From positions 231,808,396 to 231,872,395 of the forward strand of contig NC_081406.1 of the NCBI RefSeq assembly GCF_030272615.1: DNA of 64,000 nt, in the 5' to 3' direction. Shown here one piece after another: positions 1-12,125 of this stretch. Below the pieces are notes generated by a model that saw only the letters and a list, made by a program, of their open reading frames with translations, was not told the DNA's origin and did not search any database. How positions within the stretch are numbered: position 1 is the stretch's first letter; each line of letters begins with the position of its first letter. The DNA is from Cryptomeria japonica. Its lineage: Eukaryota; Streptophyta; Pinopsida; Cupressales; Cupressaceae. The translations under genes and the position numbers were made by a program.

Positions 1-1167
1 GTCTCCACTGCCAGTAGAAGATTGTGAATTCCCAACCTCCACATCCTTAAAGATTATGTTGGTTTCCAAAACATCCTACAAACATCACAATTTTAAGGAA
101 ATGATCACCAAAATCTTGAATTAGAGCAGCTGGTAAACATTTCAAAATTACCTTAGCAATTCAATGGAATGAAAGTCAATTAGGGTTCTTACTTGTACAC
201 TAAAGAATCCTGTACATTCAGAGTAATTCAGAAAGATTTTCATAAAAGAGGATCAGAACACCAAAAAAATGAACAAAAAATCGCTTAAAAAATAACCATT
301 CCATTTACTAGGTATATTTTATATACTACATAGCCTACAATATGTATTCATTGAGTGTTCAAACCCTATCTTTAGAAGCTGCAAATCCAGAGTAAAAATG
401 CGTAAAAAACTTATAATATCTAATTGGAAGACATTCATACTGTTTGAATTTCACCCCATTTGTCTGTACTCTTCCAAACTTTGATTGAAATATATTCTGT
501 AATGAGACATCTCCAGCCAAAGCAACTGTGACAACACTGTAAACTTTTACCTGTACTATTTTATGGTCTTAAGAAACTTGGCTAACATGCTCCTCCAAAT
601 GTGGATTGCATGCCAGTGTTTGATAAATTCTAAAGAAGTTTCTAAAGAAGTTGCCACGTTTAAAGTTTTTTCTAAATTTTTGCGAGTTTTCCCTTGTTTT
701 TCTCCACCCAAATTTATTATATTTTAATTGCTTTTTTTTTTCCTTTGTAGGACTTAAAATTATAAAAAACTTCGTAAAGTATTTCTGATAAATTTATTTT
801 TTGAATTATAATAATATTTATTATATGTAATAATTTAATTTATTTTTCTTAACATTTAAAAAAACCTTTTTATTTGCTATCATTTAATTGTTAAAATAAA
901 TTATTCAACTTTTTACATAGGCAATACCAAAATTTTAAAATCTAATATCATATTTTAAATAAATAAAAATTAAAAAACTAATATCAGTAGCTTTTAAAAA
1001 AAATCTAAGGTAACCAAAATCAAATGATATCAAAATTAATATTAAAAATTACATATTAACAATAAATTATACTCATGCAACGTGATTCTAATTTTGTTTT
1101 TTTAACTAGAGTGAAAAATGAAAGGCGCAATTAAAATGGATTTACTTTATATAAGATATAATATATA
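1..1167. other. AT-rich spacer, no gene seen
   Basis: No reading frame of useful length, repeat unit or known domain is visible on either strand. The second half (about 720-1130) is especially AT-rich with long A and T runs. It ends at the left copy of the target-site duplication of the solo LTR. Confidence 0.6.
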
Positions 1168-1172
1168 ATAAC
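1168..1172. repeat. Target-site duplication ATAAC, left copy
   Basis: Five bases ATAAC directly before the TG end of the solo LTR; the right copy is at 2993-2997. A perfect 5-bp duplication is what an LTR-retrotransposon integrase leaves. Confidence 0.85.
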
Positions 1173-2992
1173 TGATGCTCTGCAAAAAGGATTAGAAAAT
1201 CTATTTGATGGCAACACACACAAGAGCACAAGAAACAAACGTTAGTGTTAGCAACAAAAGATTATCCTAAACAGGCATATCAAGAGAGATATTAAGCATG
1301 AAATAGAAAGCATATAAACATAGAATGAAATAGCTAATCAAGATGCTCATAGTTGCTCCTCCCTTGTTCCTCTCCTCTCCAAGTCCCAAATGAGTGTAGC
1401 TCTCAGCTTTTAGCACTAGCCATGGATGCCATATGGAGATTCAAGATAGTTGAATATGATAAGCAAATACTATGCAAGAGTAGATAGTGATGCTATGAAA
1501 AAGCTCTATGCTAATGCCAGTATAACAACAATACTCTAAAATGCTTCTTTTTGCTTGAGGAGAAGGGTTCTATTTATAGAAGAAATGGGGAAATGAAGGG
1601 TTAAGATTAAATGGTTTAATCAAGGGCCAAGTTTGAAAGTTGGGGATCCATGTGCACAATTGGCACCAATAAAATGGTGACAAGTGTCAACATAGGATTG
1701 GGTTGAGAGAAGAGGTTGGAGGCATTAAAGGCCTGAGAAGACCTCATGGTTATCTAGAAGGTAAGGGTCAAGTCTAAATTAAGATTACCCATTGGATTAA
1801 GAGTTAATCCAAGGATAAACCTTTGTGCAAATGATTAAGAGATAATCATGGTCAAAGCATTAAAGGCTTGATGAGACCTTTGGGTTGGGTAGAGGTTGAG
1901 TCAAAACAAATGTTTTAACCATGTGGGAGGGTTTGAGGTAACCATTAATGGTTATTGGAGACTTTGGGGATTAAGTGGTTGAAGGTTGAAAGCCTTCAAT
2001 GGTTATCAAAGACTTTGAGGGTTAATTTGTTGAACACACAAAGCATTAATTGCTTTTCAAAGACTTTGGAGTCTTTGAGAAGTGACTCCAATTTGCTTAG
2101 GAATGTGACAATATTTAGGGGATGGATTAGGCTAATTAGGAAGGGTTTAGAAGAATCTAGAAGGGGTTTAGGCATACAAGTGGATTTTGTAGGAAAATGC
2201 AAGTGGGAGAAATTTTGGTATTTTCAATTAAAATAAAATCATTTATTTCAATTAAATGGTGTAATTTGCATTTGGATAAATATTCAAATAAATATTAATT
2301 TATTTAAATGAGAAAAATGAAGATAAAGCATTAAAATGCTTGAAGACTTTGAGGGAAACCATTAAAGGCTTGAAGACTTTAAGGAAAACCATTAAAGTCT
2401 TAAGAAGACTATAGAAGGAAGCCATCAAGTTTGAAGACTTTAAAGCCATCAAGTTTGAAGACTTTAAAGCCATCAAGTTTGAATACTTTAAGGGAAACCA
2501 TTAAAGGTTTCAAGTGGGTGAGGATAAATAGGATTTTAAATAAATAATTTATTTAAAATAGTTGTGCAACTTGCTTTTGTAGGAAAATACAAGTGGGTGG
2601 AGGATAAAGGTGATTTTAAATAAATTTTAAAATAATTGTGCAACTTGCTTTTGTAGGAAAATACAAGTGGGTGGAGGATAAAGGTGATTTAAATAAATGT
2701 TAATTTATTTAAATGTGAGAGGTGGGATTTTGGGGGATTTAAATAAATATTAATTTATTTAAATGTGAGAGAATATTTAATTAAATAAATATGATTTATT
2801 TATTTAATTAATGGTTTGAATTTGGTTAAGTGAATTAAATCAAATAAATTGAATAATTTATTTAATTAATAGGAGAAGAGGGTTAAGATGAATTAATTAA
2901 ATATTAATTTAATTAATTATTGATTGATGGTTAAATAATCAAATAAATACTAAGTATTCATTTAATTAAGTGGACAGATTTATGTGACTACA
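1173..2992 (-). mobile_element. Solo LTR, related to the LARD LTRs at 22728 and 33809
   Basis: The segment starts TGATGCTC and ends GACTACA, so it has the TG...CA ends of an LTR. It is flanked by the same five bases, ATAAC, at 1168-1172 and 2993-2997. Its middle (about 1570-2100), read on the minus strand, matches the two LARD LTRs over several hundred bases, including the stretch on 'notes of' AACCATTAATGGTT and a TATA-like TCTATAAATAG on the minus strand near 1570-1580. The 2320-2990 part is built of degenerate AT-rich repeats and short AAGACTTT-containing units. No internal coding region or second LTR accompanies it, so it is a solo LTR left by LTR-LTR recombination. The outer ends differ from the LARD LTRs, so it is a sister family rather than the same one. 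Confidence 0.85.
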
Positions 2993-2997
2993 ATAAC

Positions 2998-3715
2998 AAT
3001 TAAAATATATATCATCCCTCTATCTCTAAAGATGTCTTCCTCTCTACATACATCCCTCTTCATGGACATCTTTGCCCCTCTATCTCACTCTATTTCTATC
3101 TCATTATCTCTTCATCTCTCTCTCTCTATCCCTACATCTCTCCCTTTTTCTACCCGTCTCTCTACATCACTTCCTATCTCTATTTTTATCTTTTGATCTC
3201 TACCTCTATATATATTTATTTATTCCATTTCTATCTATCCCTCCGTCCTCTCTCTCTTTATCTCTCCCTCTCATCCTCCCTCTCATCCTCCCTCTCTATC
3301 TCTATCTTCTAACCCCCTCTCTCTTGCTCTTTACTCCTCTATCTCTCTCTATGTCTCCCTCTTTCTCCTCTCTAACCGTTGCAAACATAACATGAGTTTG
3401 TTGGTGATGGACCCTTATTATCTCTTCTTACCATACATCTCTCCCTCTCCCTACCCTAAATATCTCTCTACAATTGTCCCTTATTTTCTATATAAATCCA
3501 CGTCTTTCCCTTTATCTCGATCTTATCATCTCTCGATCTCTCTACCCTTACATATTATCTTTATCTCATCTTTCTATATCTCCCTCTCTATATATTTATC
3601 TCTTTCATCTCTATCAATGCACCTCTCCTCTCCATCCCCTTCTCTCCACATCCCTATTCTCCATCTCCATCTCTTCCTCTCTATCTTCTTACCCCTCTCT
3701 CTCTCCCATTGAACT
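2998..3715. repeat. CT-rich low-complexity tract
   Basis: About 700 bases dominated by CTCTCTATCTC-type runs on the plus strand, interrupted by TATA and CCCT stretches. It is a degenerate pyrimidine microsatellite. The open frames across it encode only Ser, Leu, Ile and Pro and are by-products of the composition. It lies between the solo LTR and the DUF936 upstream region. Confidence 0.85.
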
Positions 3716-4394
3716 CGTGTATTGCACAAACTGATGCAATAAACAAACCAATTTTCTCTCTAATCGACCTTGCAAACCTATTCGACGTACCTATTGCACA
3801 CCAAGGTGCAATTGCTAGTAATAATATATTTCAATCTAATATGGATTAATCTATGTTCTTTAGTTTTGTCCATATATGAACCCAAGGAAAAGTAGTTTTT
3901 CTTCACAATTGTTTAAAGGGAAAAAGAGAATCTAGGAGACTCACGCCAAAGATCTTTGGGCTACCAAACGAACATGTGCAGTGAATATATACTTATCTAC
4001 CTAAGAATAATGAATATATCCGACATATATATCTAGCTCCCTAAGAATAATGAATAGATCCGCCGGCTGGAGTTGATTCTATTAATCTGGACTAGGTATG
4101 TACCTAGGTGAAATGCAAACGAAAACCAGGTATAAAAGGGAAGTTTAGGATTGAGCTTACACGTTTCCTCAACAAGTAAGTTAAAAAATCGATTAGATAT
4201 AAGAAGTGTCAGTCCCCACCGTACGAGGAAGGTTGAATGGTCAGCATCGGGATAAAAGTATGTCTCAATGTCGCTGTACTTGTGAAGATTACATTATCAT
4301 CACGATTAAAAGCCAATATACTTCCCAGGGGTTCTCAGACCCGGAAACTAGGGGTCCTTGGCCAGCCAAGTCATTTAAGTTGTAATGAGGATCT
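3716..4394. other. Upstream spacer of the DUF936 gene
   Basis: Composition shifts from AT-rich to balanced over this stretch. A TATA-like TATAAAAG stands at about 4131, but it is 0.8 kb before the likely leader exon end and 2 kb before the start codon, so its use is doubtful. No repeat or coding sequence is recognised. Confidence 0.4.
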
Positions 4395-4404
4395 GACGTG
4401 GCAG
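4395..4404 (+). promoter_or_regulatory. G-box/ABRE-like decamer, copy 1
   Basis: GACGTGGCAG contains the ACGTGGC core bound by plant bZIP factors of the ABF/ABI5 type. An identical decamer lies at 4523-4532. Both sit in the GC-rich region just upstream of the probable leader exon of the DUF936 gene. Function is inferred from the motif and its repetition only. Confidence 0.5.
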
Positions 4405-4522
4405 AGTTTCCTAGCGACCTTTTGCGGCGCGTACGCAGAACATGGTTTGCGTGGTGGCTACGGGACCCACCACTGCATAATGCGACGAATTACGGCAAGC
4501 CTTCCTTCGATCCAATATTGCC

Positions 4523-4532
4523 GACGTGGCAG
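4523..4532 (+). promoter_or_regulatory. G-box/ABRE-like decamer, copy 2
   Basis: Second identical GACGTGGCAG, 128 bp downstream of the first and in the same orientation. Paired ABRE cores in one promoter are typical of abscisic-acid or stress-responsive plant genes; that response is inferred here. Confidence 0.5.
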
Positions 4533-4599
4533 CTTAGTCTTTACGAAACTGCCAGCTGGTCCCCACCGCCGAAAGCGACGGGCGTTCCTGTGAAAATGA

Positions 4600-4923
4600 T
4601 AAATAACGAGAGCTTGGCGGGAGGGGGCGGTTTTAAACGTTGCACGGGAATTAACGCCGGGGTTAGAAGATGGGTTAGGTTGAGAGGTGGGTTAAGGAGG
4701 GTGTTGCTGTGACGGTGAGGGGGATTTTGCTGTTGGTTGGGGGACCCTGCGGAGACTTGAACTCTGGTTGGTGAGGGGCGAAAAGGAGTTTGTATGGGTT
4801 GCCCTGTAGCTTTATTTTGCAGGCGAACGCGAGGTTTTACCAGCTGATTTGTACTTTTTGTTGCTGAGTTTTTGTTTTGCTTTGGCGTCAAGATGGTGGC
4901 CTGCGAGCAAGCCTTCATTCAAG
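4600..4923 (+). other. Probable 5' leader exon of the DUF936 gene
   Basis: The sequence is clearly GC-richer than its surroundings. It ends at AAG|GTATGG, a good plant splice donor with GT at 4924-4925. The matching acceptor would be TTTTTCCAG ending at 6159, twelve bases before the start codon. An ATG at 4893 in good context would, after splicing, open a frame of 32 codons that ends with a TGA at 6225-6227, overlapping the main start. The transcription start is not determined; 4600 is approximate. Confidence 0.45.
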
Positions 4924-6159
4924 GTATGGTGGTAATATTTTGCCTTTGAAAGCTTGTCATTGTTGGGTAAAGATTATGTGTAAAGTAATGGAGTCAGAAA
5001 ATTATTTGTGAAGTAATGAAGATATGGTGTGGGAAGAGATTTCATGTCAGGGGATGCCTGGATTGTAGCACCCGCATTTTTGTGCTTCTTATTGGAAATG
5101 TTTTTGCGAGGCAGAGTGTTTTACATGTTCTTGGTATCCTTGGAAGGACGCACGTCAAAGTCGTTTGCTGGGAAATCATCTCTTCGGTGAGTAGACATCA
5201 TGCTTGCATTTGCATTTTTGGGTCACTTCGTGCAAAAGCGAGCTGAGTTGGAAAATATTTCAAAAGTTCGGGTTAAATCATTGATCTTTGTGAAAAAGAT
5301 CGGTGTTTAGGATAGGCTTTAAAGTTTAGAAAGATAATCTTATCATTGAGCTCAGTTCAGTGATGATAGGGATGCGGAGTTGGATGTTTGCTAATTGTGA
5401 GAAGGGATAAGAAAAAAATCTAGAAATAGTAAAAGCTTACTGATGATGGGGATGCAGGGTTGTGATAAGTTCTTTGAAGTTTTCACGGTGTTTTTATTCA
5501 AAAACATCGAGCTTAGTGACAATGAGGAAGGTTATTATTGAGCTCTGCAAATGCACTCTTGAAGGGAAATATTCTCCTCAGGGTATAGACCATAGCTTGT
5601 TCTGAAAGGACGGGCGCAGAAAGAATGAGTGTCTGTCAGACCATTGCTATTTTTACTCAATTTGCTTCTGTTTCAATATAAAATGATGTCTGGAAAACTG
5701 CTCGAGTGAAAAAATGGCAGCTGGAAGACATGGAAGTTGTGAAGCGGCTGTCAATATTCAGCCGGTGAACCTTTCGAGGCCGAGATGAGTTGTTCTCTGA
5801 GATTGGACGAAAATTTGTGAACCGGACAATGACTAGAAGCCAGTGAGTAAATTGTCGCAAATTTCCAAGGCGGGCATTTTGATTGGTAATATTTAATGGA
5901 AAATTGGTAAAAAGACTAGGTAAATACAGCTGGTGAATTTTTCCAAGGTGGATATTTATTTTTCTGTAATATTGAAGTAAGTGACGGTCCAGATTCAGCT
6001 GCTGAAAGAATTTAGGCTTAAAATAAAGTGTTTCTCTGATATTTGTTAGAACTATGATCAAAATACAGCCGTTGCAATTTCGAAGCTGAAAAACACAATT
6101 TTTCTGTAACATTTGCCAAACTTCTGGTAGTTAAATCAGAAGCGTATATATTTTTCCAG
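4924..6159 (+). other. Probable leader intron of the DUF936 gene
   Basis: Bounded by donor GTATGG at 4924 and by a pyrimidine-preceded CAG ending at 6159. The interval is T-rich with many stops in all frames and no coding signal. Long introns in the 5' untranslated region are common in plants. The alternative is a promoter nearer the start codon with no such intron. Confidence 0.45.
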
Positions 6160-6171
6160 AGGAATATTCCA

Positions 6172-9100
6172 ATGGCTTCGCTTACCCCCGGAATTTTACT
6201 CAAGCTTCTGCAGAATATGAATTCTGATGAGAGGGTAGGTGGAGAGTACCGTTCTGTTTTATTACAGGTTATCAGCATTGTCCCGGCTCTGGCAGGCAGC
6301 GAGCTTTGGCCGAACAAAGGTTTTTATATCAAAGTTTCCGATTCTTCACATTCAACTTATGTTTCCCTGAATGACGAGGATAATGACCTTATTTTAGCCG
6401 ACAAGTTGCAATTAGGGCAGTTTATTTATGTTGAGAAGCTTAAATCGGCCTCTCCTGTACCTAAAGTCGTGGGAGTAAAGCCCGTTCCGGGAAGACATCC
6501 ATGCATTGGGAGCCCCGAGGATCTTATGGCTAAAAATAGCTTCTTAAAGCAGCCGGCCGCCAAATCTTCTGAAAAAAATGTGTCTGCCGATAAATCTTCG
6601 GACAAAGTTGTCTCGGCCGGATTTGAGCGTCGGCCAAAAAGGTCCACAGATCGTGCTCTGAATCCTAATCTGATGAACACAATTTCACTTTCCGAAAGGC
6701 CTTCAATTAATGTTGCTGAAAGGATGAAACAGCTCAGGGCGGCTTCTTCAGAAAATTTGCAGCCAGAAAAGAGTAATAATAATAACAAATCTGAAAAGAA
6801 ACACTCCAGTCTTTCCACGGCAAAGATGGTCAAATCTGGAGCAGCAAACAGGGTTAAGTCTCAAGCACCTTTGGCTTCAACCACACCCCAAGAGGAGAGG
6901 AAGATAGTGATCAAGGAGGATCCGGCAGCTGTTCCCTCGAGGTACAGACAAGGAATTTCTCCTAATACTAAGAGAACACCTCATTCTTCACAGGTTTTCA
7001 CATCTTTTGACGAATCTCCGAATGAAAAGTTATCTAAGGCTTCTAGTGGTGGCAAGGTGTCTCCCAAAAAGAAGAAACCTGCAGGTTGTATGCCCAAAAC
7101 GCCACCAGATTTGACGTGTGTAACTGGTAAGTCTCTGCATAAAAGCTGGGAAGGTGCAGTCACTGGTGTAAAAGAGCAGAGAGAAAAAACATCTTCCAAA
7201 AACTCAGTCCAATCCAAAACTCAGGTAAGTTTATCCTTTGAAGCGTTGGATGTTTAAATTTCATATAAGAATTATAATTTGATTCGAGGGATGCCTTAAA
7301 GTAGGATGCTTCGATGAAATATTAGGAAATTCTAATATATTAAAATGTCTCACATTTTAGAGTTATATAGTAGAACCCGTACAATCCAATATGAGGATCA
7401 GAAATTCATGTCATTATTTATCTGCAATTTCGTGTTAGCTTGAGATTACCTGATATTATCAGTTCCATACTAATAATTTTTTTTAAAATATTGTGAAATC
7501 AGTTGAAATGTCACACTTTGTATCATAAATTAGTAATATAGAAACCAGCATTGGGATCAAAGATATCTCACTTTGTTTACCTGTGATTTTGAGCCTAGAC
7601 AGAAAACTGTCAGATCAAGATCTCAAAATTCTGTTAGCTCGATACAAACAAAATTCATTAAAATATAAGGAAATTAGTTGAAATCTCACAATTTATCAAA
7701 ACTCGTAGCATAGATTCAATACAAGGATCAGAGATGCCTAGTTTATTTATCGGTGGTATAATGGTATTTGAGCTGTAGACTTAAATATCTCTGCTGGAAA
7801 TCATCGTATATACTTCGACTCTAATAATCTTAGTTAAATGGTTGGTATGTTTGTTGAAATGTTTGGTATGTTTGTTGAAATGTCACACTGTACCAAAATC
7901 AAATACCATAGATTTCAATATGAGAATCAGAGATGTCTGTACCTGATATTATCAGTTCCATACTAATAAATTTTGTTAAAATATTGTGAAATCAGTTGAA
8001 ATGATCATCCCACATTCTAGTTACAATCTTAAAACATAGAACCTCTAGAATGTAGAAAGTCCATGCCACAAAAGCTTGTTATCTAATGACGTATATTGAA
8101 TCCTGCAAAGTACATACAGTATTTATTTCAGCTGCCTTAAACGGATATCAGTATAAAGACATCACTAACTTCTTCTGGACCTTGAATGTCACAAGAGTGA
8201 CTGTTTGGCATTGTTTTGGGTTCTACTTCTCATGCATTGGAGCAAAGGGTTTTATTTATTTATGCTTTTGTTTTATTTCAGGTTTTGCTACTTCATAGTT
8301 CATAACATTGTTTGCATATGTGTTACTTCATTGCAAATTTGCCAGTCCTATTGTTCGTTCCTGCCCACTGCAAGACGCTTATATTTAATCGAAATAAATT
8401 AAATAAACAGGGGAAATGGTTCTTGCCCTACAAGATTTAATGTGCACAACATGTGAAGTTTTTATTATTGTAGGACACAATTTTCTACTGTCTGTATCTT
8501 GTAGTTTTTTGTTGATATCATTGGTTGCTAACAAAGGATTAATGGAAAACTTGTTAGGTGGCTCAATCTCGAGGAATAGATAGCACACATTGCACTCCTG
8601 CAGGCAAAGAAGCTCTTGGCTCACCTAGGGATGCTTCTGAGATCTCAAAACTTTCTAGCAGAAGAAACTCTGTTTCCCAAAAACCTAAATTGTCTCCAGT
8701 GGACGAACTCTGTCATCGTTTATCCCAACTTAAGATTCATGATAAGAAATGGACAGATGGGAGTGTGCCGTGGGATTCACTTCCTGCCAATATAGTTGAA
8801 TTTGGAAAGGTATGATGGAAGAGTTCAAGAACTTATCATTTCCTAATTCTTATAGGACTTCTCTCTTAAAATAGTCTGATGGTGGTTTTTTGATTGTTGA
8901 GTATTGATCTGTTGTCTCTTTTCCCCAGGATGCCTTGAAAAGGCGGAATGCTGCTTCTGTAGCGGCAGCTGAGGCATTGGTAGAAGCATCAGCTTCTGAA
9001 TCTGTCATCCGATGTATGAGGTATATAAGAATCTTGATTTGTTCAATTTTTCTTTTAGTATATTTTTGAAGGTTTATTTAGATGGGTTGTAATCATGAAG

Positions 9101-11375
9101 AGGGCAACCCAAATAGAATCACCAAATTTGATTACAAGTTCTTTTAGAGCACATATGAAACCACCCTGTTCTGTTGTGTTAGACTAAGACATACCGAAGC
9201 TCCGGTTAAGAAGAAGCTATAGAATTCTCATGATTAAATTCTACGTTCCTTTCTCCGAGTCATATTTTTGAGTTATCTGTTAGATAATAACACGTGGTTT
9301 GCAATCAAACACTTTAAGAGATATAAGAGAATTTTTGTTTTATGACAGGGACATGGCACCTTATCTGGGCTTGTAAAAGTTGTAATTATGTAACCATGAA
9401 AAAGAGGCACAGTTTCATTTTGCCATAAGTTAATATTTTCCAGCTGCAAGCTAGCAAATAACATCAGTATCAGTTCATTGAACCGTGCATCCTCAAGAAT
9501 GAAAGGATAGAATTTGTTCCAACAGAAATGTCTAGTATGCTGAAGTGTTAACCTTTTCATGTAGTTTTGAAAACACAAACAAATGAACACAAATTACTAC
9601 AGAAAACAGAACATTGCAACAGTAAACAGAGATTGTTTTTAACACACATGAATCTTTTATTCATTCAAACGACTTAACATCATGTCTCAATAGAGAGATA
9701 TTTCCTCTGCTCAATACAAATTAGACTTGACACACTGCTTCAAATAACGCAAGCAATCCTTTATAAAGATTACATCTTTTAAGAATAGTCAAGAAACTAA
9801 ACGGTTTTCCTCTATACATTTCGCATGCAAAATTAGAACTCAAATTAACTTCAAGATTCCTAAATTAAGAATCCATTATGCATATGAGGCATCACATGCC
9901 AGCATTCACGAGTAGTTTCTTTTGTTCCTTAGTCCTTAGCTATTGTCAAGGTTTCAATTGAGTTCGTTCATCATGCTTTTATAGAAACCCACAAATGGCT
10001 TTTGGAATTTACTCTTAGTAACCAAAACTTACATGTGAATATTATTTAAAGGCAGATCACTTGGTTCTAAAATGTTCTATAGCAATCACGGAGAGTCCTA
10101 CAATGCACTTTCTGCAATGTTTTTTTAAACCATGACAATCTCACCTTTGAATCAAATCATAACTTTCAGAATAAATTAAAACTTAGTAATTGTATGAACG
10201 ACCTACTTTTTGTATTTATCCTATTGACTCCCAGAGTATTGAATATGCAATATATTACATTCAATATTTTACATGACATTTGATAGGCCATGAAAAATTG
10301 AGTTTTGATTTTTTTATTCTTTGATGGTTGTTTCTTACTTCATATGCTCGTCTTTTTCAGCATGTTTTCAGAGCTACTGTCTTCAGCAAAGACAGAGGAT
10401 CCTCATCCTTCAATTGATCAGTTCTTTTCCATTCATGAGATGATTGTGCAATCAATGAATATATCCAAAGCGCTTGCCAAGTGTAGGGCTGCTAATAAGC
10501 AAGAGGATCAGGAGAATTCAGATAAATTGGACCCTGAGTTCGTCAATATCTGTGCAGAGAAACAAAAAAATGCTGCTCAACTGGTCAAAGTTACATTGGC
10601 AACAGATTTGGCATCAATTTCTTTTCTCATCAACTCTATATTTAAAAATTTACACGTGAAAGAAGCTAAAAAGGACAGAGCACCAAGCAACCCACAAAAT
10701 ACTGCATTAGATGCCCCCTCTGATATGCAAACTTCAAAGAGCCAGGCTCTTTCTTTATCTTCTAGAAGGTCTTCGTTGGATAACAAAATTCCAGTGAAGT
10801 CTCCATTGTCCTCTGTGCCTGAGTCTAAAGGTGATAAGAAGCAAAACAGTTCTGAAAAGTCTGATATCAAGCCACCCTCTGGTATGAAGGTAAATGCATT
10901 CAAAGGACATTCTATTGGCGCTATTTTGAGTGGTAGAAATGCAAAAGCTCAATCTAAAGTTTCTCCAGAGCCATGTTTGAGAGAACCTTACGTGGAATGG
11001 ATGAGAGGAAATGGTATGAATGAAACAGCAGAACTTGCAAAACATTTGCAAAAGGAGGCACAGAGCTGGTTCCTGAAGTTCATAGAGAATGTCTTAAATA
11101 CCGGATTTCAACCCTGTAATGAAAATGAAGACATCACAAAAAATTCAACAGGTAAAAGCCAATTGCAGCAAGAGAAAAGCCAGATCGCAGCAATGTTATC
11201 TCAACTTAAAAAGGCCAATGACTGGTTGGATGAGCTTGTGCATGATCCAGCAGATGAAGACAGTGCAAAATTGGTGGAAACTGTTGATAGGCTGAAGCAG
11301 AAAATGTACGAATTTTTGCTTCAGCATGTAGAGTCTGCTGCTTCTGCTCTTGATAACCAAGCTAATGGAGTCTAA
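6172..11375 (+). CDS. DUF936 family protein, four coding exons, 803 aa
   Basis: This is a land-plant-specific DUF936 (PF06075) protein, and its biochemical role is not known to me. Exons: 6172-7224, 8558-8809, 8929-9020 and 10361-11375, stop TAA at 11373. All introns are GT-AG: donors CAG|GTAAGT, AAG|GTATGA, GAG|GTATAT; acceptors TTAG, CCCCAG, TTTTTCAG. The joined length is 2412 nt with no stop. Residues 1-120 carry the conserved core: [14 protein letters not shown] at the start, a [14 protein letters not shown] segment, a [16 protein letters not shown] segment, and [13 protein letters not shown]. Residues 120-350 are Ser/Lys-rich and probably disordered. Exon 2 ends with a W...LP...FGK block. 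Exon 3 is an Ala-rich helix ending SESVIRCM, and exon 4 continues [10 protein letters not shown] into a helical C terminus ending in ...LDNQANGV. The ATG matches the usual family start. The gene looks intact and is the only likely functional host gene here. Confidence 0.93.
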
Positions 11376-11935
11376 ACTCAGGGGCTTGAGTTTATATGAA
11401 TTTTAAAATATATTGTGTATTTATTAAAATGAAATTCGTCAGCCTAGATCATCACCAGTTACTGGAAAAGCTTTGCCACTGGAGCTTTCCTCCTGTACTA
11501 ACCACTAACTAAAAGAGCGGAGCATATTTAATTTCTATTTTCTTACTAGAAGCTTGCATTGTTGGCAAGCCATATGGAAATATTCATATTTATGAATTAC
11601 CGATTTCCGTTGATTAATTCAGTTTAGTTAGCAGAGCTACGTTCATTTGTTGCCGAGGTAGCATGTTCGGCACAATTCGAAACGGAGCACAAACACATTG
11701 GCTCTCATACTGACCATTTTTGCAGATCTTGAAAGCGACTATTGGCTCAGCCAAGATTAAGTATCTAATAGTTGGTATGCTCGAACACATAGGCTAACAC
11801 CATGCCAATTTTATGTAATTAGGCTACGTTTCCTCATATGTAGGGCTGCTTATGTATAATAACGGTATGGCGCTAACTGTTATGAACTTGTCATCATCTT
11901 TCGTTGAAGACTTTAGGTACAACTCTCAAACTACC
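11376..11935. other. 3' flank of the DUF936 gene
   Basis: Begins with the 3' untranslated region. No canonical AATAAA is seen, but an ATTAAA-like element is present near 11424. Nothing else is recognised. Confidence 0.4.
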
Positions 11936-12125
11936 TAGGGAATAGCACCAACAGTCAGGTTCTAATTATCTTTCATTCGATCTTTTAATTATTAATTTTA
12001 AAGAAATAAAAAAAATAATTACTCAATTTTCTTAGGGAATAGCACCAGTTACTGTTCAGGTTCTAATTATCCTTCATTCAATCTTTTAATTATTAACTTT
12101 TAAAAAATAATTAAAAGTCTATTAA
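11936..12125 (+). repeat. 98-bp tandem duplication
   Basis: The phrase starting AGGGAATAGCACCA at about 11938 recurs about 98 bp later at about 12036. It is followed in both copies by a CAGGTTCTAATTAT stretch and an ATCTTTTAATTATTAA stretch. Two diverged copies, no coding sense. Confidence 0.7.

Noticed and set aside
2984-3734. Overlapping plus-strand frames rich in Ser, Leu and Ile
   Set aside because: They translate the CT-rich low-complexity tract in different frames; composition explains them fully.
4541-4918. Minus-strand frame of 125 codons
   Set aside because: Lies opposite the GC-rich leader of the DUF936 gene, with no domain and a Pro/Gln composition typical of chance frames in such DNA.
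6426-6833. Minus-strand frame of 135 codons inside DUF936 exon 1
   Set aside because: A shadow of the real coding strand; the plus strand matches the DUF936 family throughout.
10305-10360. Upstream extension of the last DUF936 exon to an ATG at 10305
   Set aside because: The stretch is intronic: it holds the pyrimidine tract of the TTTTTCAG acceptor, and the join at 10361 restores the conserved RCMS-MFSEL segment.
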